NCBI GenBank assembly: GCA_964400105.1
Contig: CAYNTG010000085.1
Location: 1-9,988, forward strand
DNA: 9,988 nt
Reading direction: 5' to 3'
From: CAYNTG01 sp964400105
GTDB lineage: Bacteria; UBP14; UBA6098
Below the pieces are notes generated by a model. That model had not been told where the DNA came from. It did not search any database and worked only from the letters and a program-made list of their open reading frames with translations. Shown here piece by piece: positions 1 to 6,450 of the stretch; the first letter of the stretch is position 1, and each line of letters starts with the position of its first letter. The position numbers were made by a program, and so were the translations under genes.

Positions 1-1746
1 CGCCGAGTTGAACGGGTTGGGAAACGCGCGAATGCGGAAATCGTCCGGTGTCGATGTTATATCCACTTCATCGACATCGAAGCCGCCCCAAAATTCGACA
101 ACCCTATCCCACAAATCGTCGCGCTCCGTTGCGCTTGCGATATCCTCCATCATGAACGAGAGATACACGAGCCTTCCGCCGCCATCGGTTACGCGGGTTA
201 GGCCGCAAGTTTTACCAGACGAAAGCCTCAAAATCGCACGACTCGGCGAACTAACGGTGAAGCCTTCGGCAATAGAACCGCCGAGCGTCGCGGTATAGCC
301 GGTGAATTCGGTGCCGCCGTATGTTCCGGTCACCGAGCTTGGCGACGAATCGATCCCGTCGCCGATAGCGCCGATGAACATATAGTAGAAATCGAAGATG
401 CTGCCGATCGTCCTTGCCCAGCTTGCGGATGTAACAAACATCTTGCCGCCGTTTTCGAGGAAGCCCACGATGGAATTCCTATCCTGCAGAGATAACGAAG
501 CCGCCAGATTCTCCGCATCGTGCCATACGATGGCTTCGTAAGGCGCGTCGGACAGATCGGGCAGCGCGCCGTCCTGCGAGATCGACCACTCGTGATAATC
601 CACTCCGTTGTCGGCGAAAAGGTCCTCGAAATACGGAATCGCCGTCACCGCCGACGGTCCGGCTACATAAAGCAGATCGCCGCCGGCAAAAACGGTGAAG
701 GTCACCGTATCGACCGCGCCGGAGGTGTCCCCATCGGACGCGATGAACATATCGACGATCCCCTGCCCGCCAGAACCGGATGGAATAACGTGCAAATCGA
801 TGTCAAGACTCGCCAAACTCGTGAGCGCGATGCCCGTGCTGTCGAAATCGGTTCCGCCGTGCTCCGCCCAAACATCCCACCCCGCCGGAACATCCACATC
901 GATCCAAACCCCATAAGTGTCGTCGTAGGAGCCGATATTGCCGAGCAAAACCGCGAAGGAAGCGGTATCGTCGGAGGCTGCAAATTCTTTAATTCGTGCG
1001 GCTTCCAATGTGTGGAAATAACCCATCAGTTGCCAATCGGTAACCTTTGCGTTATGGACGCAATAGCTCGCAGTCGATGCCGACCAATCCTGAACCCATG
1101 CGACGACCTTCATCCTGTCGGTATCCCACGATGGATCGAGCGTCAGTGGAAAGCTGAAATTCTGCGTTCCAATCGTCGAGAGATCGACCAGTTGACCCGC
1201 CGTGGAAGGCAACAGTTTTCTCAGGACGTTGTTCGCCCAAACCTCGCCGTTCGGCGCGGAGGGATAATAGAGGCTGTCCTCGATAGCCGCGACGAATAGG
1301 CGATTGTTCGTGCCGGAAACCGGCGTCTCGACATCGACCTGAACATGGATAACATCGCCCGGAATAATTGTCAAGGCAATCGGCGCTATATCATAAAGCC
1401 TGGAATTTACGACCGACGGCGAGGTTGACCAGCTGCCAATCTTTTTGCCATCGATAGCGACCGACGGGACGCCGGTGATTCCATAATGCGTCCACCGCGA
1501 TTGACAGTCCGCCGCTGCCGCGACATAATACGGATCGCTCGAAATCGTCCAACTGACATGAACCTCGACGACCGCGAGAAGCTCGCCGTAAAAAACCGAA
1601 AGCGAATCCACCATCGCTCCGCAAGGAGGACAGTAACCGCATCCGATATTCGTGAACCGCTCGATGATAGGTGTCCTCGGCGCGGCGGTTATCGAAATCG
1701 ATAACAAAGCTATTATGCAAAGACCATAGGCAATCGATTTTCTCAT
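1..1746 (-). CDS. Secreted Omp28/thioredoxin-like protein, paralogue B (C-terminus cut by window edge)
   Basis: The frame is open for 582 codons from ATG at 1746 to the left edge, with no stop seen. An AAGGAGG ribosome site lies 6 bases before the ATG and fixes the start. Residues 1-22 form a signal peptide (MRKS, then a hydrophobic run ending in ITAA). Residues 27-130 match the Omp28/thioredoxin-like family: IERFTNIGCGYCPPC carries Cys36, Cys39 and Cys42, and GVPSV carries the thioredoxin-fold cis-proline (Pro94). Residues about 357-560 (starting LLYVAGPSA, with FLENGGKMFVTS) resemble the glutamine-amidotransferase-like region of such surface proteins. The last visible residues, PNPFNSA, begin a FlgD-like Ig / type IX-type tail domain. 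The neighbour at 1791-3782 has the same architecture, and 67 of 94 residues match in the thioredoxin region by hand alignment. The likely role is an exported thiol-redox or surface protein; its substrate is unknown. Confidence 0.85.
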   Translation of the reverse strand, partial: MRKSIAYGLCIIALLSISITAAPRTPIIERFTNIGCGYCPPCGAMVDSLSVFYGELLAVVEVHVSWTISSDPYYVAAAADCQSRWTHYGITGVPSVAIDGKKIGSWSTSPSVVNSRLYDIAPIALTIIPGDVIHVQVDVETPVSGTNNRLFVAAIEDSLYYPSAPNGEVWANNVLRKLLPSTAGQLVDLSTIGTQNFSFPLTLDPSWDTDRMKVVAWVQDWSASTASYCVHNAKVTDWQLMGYFHTLEAARIKEFAASDDTASFAVLLGNIGSYDDTYGVWIDVDVPAGWDVWAEHGGTDFDSTGIALTSLASLDIDLHVIPSGSGGQGIVDMFIASDGDTSGAVDTVTFTVFAGGDLLYVAGPSAVTAIPYFEDLFADNGVDYHEWSISQDGALPDLSDAPYEAIVWHDAENLAASLSLQDRNSIVGFLENGGKMFVTSASWARTIGSIFDFYYMFIGAIGDGIDSSPSSVTGTYGGTEFTGYTATLGGSIAEGFTVSSPSRAILRLSSGKTCGLTRVTDGGGRLVYLSFMMEDIASATERDDLWDRVVEFWGGFDVDEVDITSTPDDFRIRAFPNPFNSA

Positions 1747-1773
1747 TGTGACCCTCCTTAAAAAGGATTTTTC

Positions 1774-1789
1774 CCGGTAAATATACCGG
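1774..1789 (-). promoter_or_regulatory. Intercistronic hairpin between the two paralogues
   Basis: On the minus strand CCGGTA-TATT-TACCGG forms a perfect 6-bp stem with a 4-base loop, starting one base after the stop codon of the upstream paralogue. It is followed by GAAAAATCC, a short T run, and then the next gene's AAGGAGG. The stem is short and the T run starts 9 bases after it. It is therefore more likely a weak attenuator or an mRNA-stabilising/processing hairpin than a full terminator. Confidence 0.4.
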
Positions 1790-1790
1790 T

Positions 1791-3782
1791 CTATTTAGCA
1801 AGCAATACTTTTCTCGTTGTCTTTTTATCCCCGGCTTCGAGTCTCATAAGATATATCCCGCTCGAAAGCTCGTCGCCACTATCCGAGCGTCCGTCCCAAA
1901 TCGCGCGCTGTTCTCCCGAAACGAGCGGCCCGTCGATAACGGTCGCAACCATTCTTCCGGCGAGATCATAAACAGTGAGTCTAACATCACTGTCCGAAGC
2001 GATCTCGAACTCGACAGATACCGCAGAATTAAACGGGTTCGGCGAAGCATTTACGATAAGCGGTTTTGTCGGAAGTTTAATACTCTCCTCGATGCCCATT
2101 CCGTTGCGCAAAAAGTCGAGCGTCCGCGACATGACCGTATCTCGAACCGTGGCACCATTAATCGCCTCGAACGGGAACGCGAAATATACCAATCTATATG
2201 TGCCGTCGAATAATAAACCGGCAACATCGGTCGATAAACCATACTGAAAAACGCCGACAGCTCCACCGATTGGAGTAATCGTGCTCGTATATGGTGTGAA
2301 ATCCGCAGCGTCCCCGGTGAACAGCGACAGCGAAAGACCCTCGAACGGCGTCCCAATCGAACCGCCGAGATTACGTAATCCCGAATCATCGGTGAGATAG
2401 GTGGCTCTGAAATAGCTTCCATACCAGGTATCGTATCCCAAATCGTCGCAGTAATATCCGAGGTCCTGGCTGCTCATGAAGAGCTTGCCGCCGCCATCGA
2501 GATAGGCGCTAATCGCGGTCATATCCCCGGAGGATACCAGATCGCTCCAGTCTGCGCTCGTGAACCAGATGACGATCTCGAACGATGTGAGATCCGCCGC
2601 GGCCAGCGTCGAGGCCGAACGGTCGAACGTCATAGCAATTTCACCCAAAGCGTCGAGCGAAGATGTGTAATAGCTCTCGTAGGCGCTGCCCTCATCGTCA
2701 TCGACGAGCAAAACCGTCGGGCTTTGAACCGTTTTATACATTATGGTATCGTTAGCCCCTGTTTCGAGCGAGCTTATTATCAAATAGATGGTGCCGATAC
2801 CGGCGCCCGATGTAAAGAAATCGACTTCGATATTAATGCTGCTATCCGGTTCGAGATCGACCGACCCGGAATCCGGGAAACAACTCGAACCCGCACAGTA
2901 ACTCGCCGACCATCCGGCCGGAATGGATTTAATAAGCTTTATGATATATGTATCGCTATAAGTTCCCAAATTTGTGAGAACACCACCCTCAAGAACGACC
3001 ACCGTATCCGACCAAACAACGGTCTGCGTCTCGTCCGGGGTGTATGCGAAGAAATATTCCGGCATCGGAAGGCTACCATGTGCCGAGTTTATGACTGTAT
3101 ATCCTGTCGTAGGAGCGCTCATATCCTGCACCCATGCGACTATACTGGTTCTCAGCGGATCCCATGAGGCATCCCAGCCTGTTACATATTCGAAAACCTG
3201 CGATCCAACAGCGCTAAGATCGATAACCTCGCCGGTGGAAGATGGGTATAATATCCGAAGAACATTATTCGCCCAAACCTCGCCGTTCGGGGCGGATGGA
3301 AGATAATTGCTATCCTGCACGACCGAAACAAATAAACGATTGTTGGAACCGGTAACCGCAGTCTCGACATCGACAGTAACGATAACCGATGTATCGGTCG
3401 AAACGACTCCGATATCTATCGGCGCTGCAACCGAAAGACGCGAAGTAATCTCACCGGGCGTCGTGCTCCAATTTGCGAGCTTCTTTCCGTCGAATGCGAC
3501 CGCCAGCACGCCGGTGATGCTATAATGCGTCCATCGTTCCTCGCAATCAGCCGCTGCGGCGACGTAATACGGGTCGCTCGAAATCGTCCAATCGACATGA
3601 ACCTCGACAACCGAGATAGCATCGCCGTGAACTCCCGTGAGCGAATCGATCATCGTTCCGCACGGCGGACAATAACCGCATCCGATATTCGTGAATCTCT
3701 CGATAAACGGAACCCGATCTGCGGCAAAAATGGTTAATACAAAAATAACCATGACAATCGACAACAACCTGACAAATCTCAC
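1791..3782 (-). CDS. Secreted Omp28/thioredoxin-like protein, paralogue A, with C-terminal sorting domain
   Basis: 663 residues from a GTG start at 3782, which is preceded by AGGAGG and four bases. The open frame extends to an ATG at 3866, but that start would overlap the upstream gene by 59 bases and would put 28 non-signal-like residues before the signal peptide. Signal peptide: residues 1-21 (VRFVRLLS then a hydrophobic run ending FAA). Thioredoxin-like domain: about 24-120, with Cys35, Cys38 and Cys41 in GCGYCPPC. The expected cis-proline is replaced by Leu93 (GVLAV, against GVPSV in the paralogue). Residues about 356-565 (TVLLVDDDEGS, YLDGGGKLFMSS) are glutamine-amidotransferase-like. 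Residues 574-663 form the complete tail domain (ASPNPFNSA, VYDLAGR, SGIYLMRL, TRKVLLAK), typical of proteins exported to the surface. The gap to the upstream lipoprotein gene is 25 bases. An exported thiol-redox role is inferred. Confidence 0.88.
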   Translation of the reverse strand: MRFVRLLSIVMVIFVLTIFAADRVPFIERFTNIGCGYCPPCGTMIDSLTGVHGDAISVVEVHVDWTISSDPYYVAAAADCEERWTHYSITGVLAVAFDGKKLANWSTTPGEITSRLSVAAPIDIGVVSTDTSVIVTVDVETAVTGSNNRLFVSVVQDSNYLPSAPNGEVWANNVLRILYPSSTGEVIDLSAVGSQVFEYVTGWDASWDPLRTSIVAWVQDMSAPTTGYTVINSAHGSLPMPEYFFAYTPDETQTVVWSDTVVVLEGGVLTNLGTYSDTYIIKLIKSIPAGWSASYCAGSSCFPDSGSVDLEPDSSINIEVDFFTSGAGIGTIYLIISSLETGANDTIMYKTVQSPTVLLVDDDEGSAYESYYTSSLDALGEIAMTFDRSASTLAAADLTSFEIVIWFTSADWSDLVSSGDMTAISAYLDGGGKLFMSSQDLGYYCDDLGYDTWYGSYFRATYLTDDSGLRNLGGSIGTPFEGLSLSLFTGDAADFTPYTSTITPIGGAVGVFQYGLSTDVAGLLFDGTYRLVYFAFPFEAINGATVRDTVMSRTLDFLRNGMGIEESIKLPTKPLIVNASPNPFNSAVSVEFEIASDSDVRLTVYDLAGRMVATVIDGPLVSGEQRAIWDGRSDSGDELSSGIYLMRLEAGDKKTTRKVLLAK

Positions 3783-3807
3783 TTTTCCTCCTGTGAAATG
3801 AAAAAAA

Positions 3808-5016
3808 CTACATATCGAGTTTCCCCGGCGAACAGAGAATCTCTTCACCGGCGCTGTAAATACCATCAGAATCTTTTTGGAACCAAATTATATAGGAATA
3901 GTCAGCCGGAACACCTCCGGCCGGAATAGTTATTTCGCTAATCTCTGCATATTGCGCGACGCCGTCGGCGAGCGTTATCGTTCCGCTCGCTGGATATGTA
4001 TAAAGCTCCGCCGGGACATTGTAAAAATCCGTCATGCCGTTGATACCGGGCGCGGAATCGTAATGGCGGTGCTTTTCCACGACGGCTATCTTGATAACGC
4101 CCTCCGCTGAAATCCCCTCCGCAACGATACCCAAATTTGCATCCCCTTCGCTATCGACGACGCCCCATAATTTGACCTTGGAAGCGTCGTTTGATACGGA
4201 TAGCGCATCATCGACAAAAGCCGAGATCGCCGACTCCGAGGTCGCCGTCGGAACCTGTTTCCCGGCAACGAATACCTTCGGAATGCCGACGAAATTATAA
4301 TAGCTAACGCGACCGTCGTGTATCGTGGGATTTTCCTCGTGAAATGGGTCCGTTCCGCCGGATTGCTGCGGATGCCACTCGATGGAAACCACCGAATCGC
4401 TATGGTTTTCGACGACGCCGTGAACGGCCTCCGCCGCATCGGGGCAGTTCGTGCAATTGACATGGGAAAATTCCTCGATCAGCGCGCAGCGGCGGAAATC
4501 GAGATCGAAAACCGCATAAGCCGTATCCCCGGAAACGGCTTCGACGGCCTGCGATGCCGGAGTTTTGAAAATCCAGCCGTCTATAAAAACCTCGTGGCCG
4601 CCGGAAGATACCTGCACGACCGCCGGTGTAAAAAGCTCCGCCGGGACGCCGTCGATATAAATTGGAATATTATCGTAATCGGCGGAAACGGCAATATAGG
4701 CGGTATCGCTCGATGCGGAAAGCTCGAATTCGACCGTGTCGGTCTCCCCTTTTAAAACGGCAACGACGACCGATCCCGGATCGGCTGTCCATCCCAGCTT
4801 TGCGACGCTCACAACATATGTCGCGACGTCGAGTTCGATCTGCGCGGGCGTTGAGTGCGAGGTAAGTTCGCCATCCAGATAAACAAAAGCGCCATCCGGA
4901 TCGGACAGCACCATAATATCACCCTTCTCCTCGTCGTTATTCGTGGATTTTCCACACCCAACAACCAAAAAAGCAACCGTAACTATCGAGGTTAAGAGTA
5001 TCCATCTATTTCGCAT
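3808..5016 (-). CDS. PEGA-Omp28/thioredoxin-like lipoprotein
   Basis: 402 residues. Residues 1-21 form a lipoprotein signal peptide with lipobox LVVGC and lipidation at Cys21. Two PEGA-type beta domains follow at about 33-99 (GAFVYLDGE, STPAQIELD) and 105-170 (IPIYIDGV, FTPAVVQV); this domain usually sits on the cell surface or binds the envelope. Residues about 178-300 match the Omp28/thioredoxin-like family: LIEEFSHVNCTNCPDA gives Cys188 and Cys191, and FVGIPKV gives the cis-proline Pro246. Residues 300-402 look like a beta domain. The start ATG overlaps the polyferredoxin gene by 25 bases, with GAAGGG close by and AAGGAG 11 bases away, which suggests translational coupling. The context suggests a membrane-anchored thiol-redox partner for the polyferredoxin or for the secreted paralogues. 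The family is clear; the partner and reaction are inferred. Confidence 0.88.
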   Translation of the reverse strand: MRNRWILLTSIVTVAFLVVGCGKSTNNDEEKGDIMVLSDPDGAFVYLDGELTSHSTPAQIELDVATYVVSVAKLGWTADPGSVVVAVLKGETDTVEFELSASSDTAYIAVSADYDNIPIYIDGVPAELFTPAVVQVSSGGHEVFIDGWIFKTPASQAVEAVSGDTAYAVFDLDFRRCALIEEFSHVNCTNCPDAAEAVHGVVENHSDSVVSIEWHPQQSGGTDPFHEENPTIHDGRVSYYNFVGIPKVFVAGKQVPTATSESAISAFVDDALSVSNDASKVKLWGVVDSEGDANLGIVAEGISAEGVIKIAVVEKHRHYDSAPGINGMTDFYNVPAELYTYPASGTITLADGVAQYAEISEITIPAGGVPADYSYIIWFQKDSDGIYSAGEEILCSPGKLDM

Positions 5017-5891
5017 ATTCCCTTCGACTCCTTGATAGGCTTTACGTTTTGGAATATAGTTCCAACCTTAATGATATTCATCGGACAAGCCTTTAAACAC
5101 TCGCCGCAGCGAATACAAGCAGGATGATTGGGACCTTCGTAGATTCTGTATTCCACCGGACAGGCTCGATAACATGCATCGCATCCAGTGCAAGCATTCG
5201 TATCGACCCTGAACTGCAAAAAGCTGATCTTGTTGAACAATCCCAGAAAGGCACCCACCGGACAAAATCCGCGACAAAAAGGCCTTTTCATCATCAGAAA
5301 GGCGATCAAAAACAGTCCGAGTATAATCATCTTTGCGGTAAAAAGCCACCCCAAAAGACCACGTAACTCAGGATGAAGCAAGACCTGCGAAATCCCACCC
5401 TGTAAGGCTCCCTGCGGACAGAACTTGCAAAACCATGTCTCACCCGGCATACCGAACTCACCCGGCTCCGCCGTCAATATCGGCGCGAGAATTACCAACC
5501 CGACCAGAAAAACATATTTCCCCCAACCAAACCATTGTGCAAGTTTGATCTTAGGGAGTTTTAACTTGCGACCGAGCTTATATAGAAGATCCTGCAAAAG
5601 ACCGAACGGGCAAACCCATCCGCACGTTGCGTTGCCTATGAGAACGCCGAACGCGCCGACGATGCCGATAACATAAAATGGGATTAATTTCAGCGCGGCG
5701 AAATGCTGCGCGCTGCCGGCGGGACATGAAGCCACCGCCGACGGACACGCGTAACAGTTCAAAACCGGCACGACCGCTTTCTTGAGATTCCCCTGATATA
5801 TCTGCGGATTGCCGGTCCAACCCTTGAAATGGGAATTCAGCAGTATCGTGCCGGCAAACTGACTTAAACGCCTTAATAGATGAATTTTCAT
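4992..5891 (-). CDS. NapH/MauN-like membrane polyferredoxin (4Fe-4S)
   Basis: 299 residues, integral membrane electron carrier. Hydrophobic segments lie at about 66-88, 125-140 and 183-201. Cysteine motifs in order: CYACPSAVASCP (46, 49, 56); CGWVCPFG (90, 94); CKFCPQG (155, 158); CRGFCPVG (206, 210); then two classical 4Fe-4S ferredoxin motifs, CTGCDACYRACP (234, 237, 240, 244) and CIRCGECLKACP (259, 262, 265, 269). The CxxxCP pairs in membrane loops followed by a soluble two-cluster ferredoxin end are the NapH/MauN/CcoG-type layout, which passes electrons across or into the inner membrane. No nitrate reductase or cytochrome oxidase genes lie nearby. Instead it is followed by exported thioredoxin-fold proteins and preceded by a small CxxC protein. 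No Shine-Dalgarno is seen before ATG 5891, and the frame has no better start. The terminal electron acceptor is unknown. Confidence 0.92.
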   Translation of the reverse strand: MKIHLLRRLSQFAGTILLNSHFKGWTGNPQIYQGNLKKAVVPVLNCYACPSAVASCPAGSAQHFAALKLIPFYVIGIVGAFGVLIGNATCGWVCPFGLLQDLLYKLGRKLKLPKIKLAQWFGWGKYVFLVGLVILAPILTAEPGEFGMPGETWFCKFCPQGALQGGISQVLLHPELRGLLGWLFTAKMIILGLFLIAFLMMKRPFCRGFCPVGAFLGLFNKISFLQFRVDTNACTGCDACYRACPVEYRIYEGPNHPACIRCGECLKACPMNIIKVGTIFQNVKPIKESKGICEIDGYS

Positions 5892-5893
5892 AC

Positions 5894-5927
5894 CAAAACT
5901 ATACAGATATACCTCAACCTATGCCAA
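5894..5927 (-). promoter_or_regulatory. Possible internal promoter before the polyferredoxin gene
   Basis: On the minus strand TTGGCA (5927-5922), 18 bases, then TATAGT (5903-5898) each match the sigma70 boxes at five of six positions. The same site also reads TAGTTTTG, which fits the Bacteroidetes-type TAnnTTTG box. The predicted start would fall at or just before the ATG, giving an almost leaderless mRNA, which would fit the missing ribosome site. The -35 box lies inside the end of the small CxxC gene, so chance is a real alternative. Confidence 0.3.
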
Positions 5928-6081
5928 TACAAGACAGGCATAAGATCGAGGCATTATTTAGGACCTCCTCGAGGTCCCCTAAACTAATCCCATGAAAAAA
6001 CGATAACGCTACGGCCACAAGCACCACCAAAAAGCCAATACGCCTTGCGATGGATGCCCCGCTACTTCCAATACTATCCAT
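5914..6081 (-). CDS. Small membrane protein with C-terminal CxxC motif (CD1871A-like)
   Basis: 55 residues plus TGA, starting at ATG 6081 with AAGG 8 bases upstream. It is too short for a 60-codon cut-off but fits exactly between its neighbours: 14 bases after the HU stop and 22 before the polyferredoxin start. Residues 1-14 are Ser/Gly-rich and end in ARR. Residues 15-34 (IGFLVVLVAVALSFFHGISL) are one membrane helix. Residues 35-45 are short and acidic (GDLEEVLNNAS). The end is ILCLSCIGIG, with Cys48 and Cys51. From memory, the CD1871A family of small CxxC-motif proteins in anaerobes has the same plan (one helix, a short acidic linker, then ICLECIGIG) and is often beside 4Fe-4S membrane proteins and thioredoxins. 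The family match is from memory and not searched. The likely role is a small redox or assembly partner of the polyferredoxin. Confidence 0.75.
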   Translation of the reverse strand: MDSIGSSGASIARRIGFLVVLVAVALSFFHGISLGDLEEVLNNASILCLSCIGIG

Positions 6082-6095
6082 CGATAGAGCCTTTT

Positions 6096-6401
6096 TTACA
6101 GGTCCTGATGAATAAGCACCTTAAACGCTTTACTCGGCTTGAATACCGGTATAATGCGCCTCTTGATCGGAACCGGATCACCGGTTCTCGGATTACGTGC
6201 GATCCGTGGCTTTCTGGACTTCAGTTTAAATGTCCCGAAGCGCCGAATCTCGATATTTTTACCCTCGGCCATAACGTCCTTGATAGCCTGTAAAAATCCC
6301 TCGCAGATAACTGCTGTTTCGGTCTTTGTAAAACCAGTCATGTCCGCGACGCGCTCCACGAGGTCCGCCTTTGTTACTACATCCATCCTGTCTGCACCCA
6401 T
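6096..6401 (-). CDS. HU/IHF-family nucleoid DNA-binding protein
   Basis: 101 residues, slightly longer than the usual 90-95. The helical dimerisation part (about 8-45, KADLVERVADMTGFTKTETA) is followed by the beta-arm region. The family signature appears as IEIRRFGTFKLKSRKPRIARNPRTG at residues 50-74, with the DNA-intercalating proline at Pro71 and ARNP where GRNP is usual. The family bends and compacts DNA as a dimer. The start ATG 6401 has GGAG 4 bases upstream. A second ATG at 6386 (Met6) has a poorer site but would remove the five extra N-terminal residues. The gene lies 46 bases after the transglycosylase stop and 14 before the small CxxC gene, so it is probably co-transcribed with one or both sides. 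HU and IHF cannot be told apart here. Confidence 0.93.
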   Translation of the reverse strand: MGADRMDVVTKADLVERVADMTGFTKTETAVICEGFLQAIKDVMAEGKNIEIRRFGTFKLKSRKPRIARNPRTGDPVPIKRRIIPVFKPSKAFKVLIHQDL

Positions 6402-6421
6402 CGTTCTCCAATCTATTAAAG

Positions 6422-6450
6422 ATGGTTATATTATTCGTCGATTACTTTCA
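6422..6450 (-). promoter_or_regulatory. Weak candidate promoter before the HU-family gene
   Basis: On the minus strand TTGAAA, 15 bases, then TATAAC lie between the end of the transglycosylase gene and the HU start. Each box matches consensus at five of six positions, but the spacer is 2 bases short. No terminator is seen in this 46-base gap, so read-through from the transglycosylase is equally possible. Confidence 0.22.

Noticed and set aside
520..1299. Plus-strand open frame of 259 codons
   Set aside because: It is antisense to paralogue B, whose minus frame has a signal peptide, a CxxC domain and a ribosome site.
1391..1801. Minus-strand frame of 136 codons overlapping the start of paralogue B
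   Set aside because: It is an alternative frame of the same DNA. The true frame starts at 1746 after AAGGAGG and aligns with the neighbouring paralogue.
3783..3866. ATG at 3866 as the start of paralogue A
   Set aside because: It would overlap the lipoprotein gene by 59 bases and hide the signal peptide behind 28 residues. GTG 3782 has AGGAGG and aligns with the start of the paralogue.
5961..5977. Perfect 7-bp hairpin GGACCTC-CTC-GAGGTCC considered as a terminator after the HU gene
   Set aside because: It lies inside the small CxxC gene, where it encodes DLEEV, and no T run follows on either strand.
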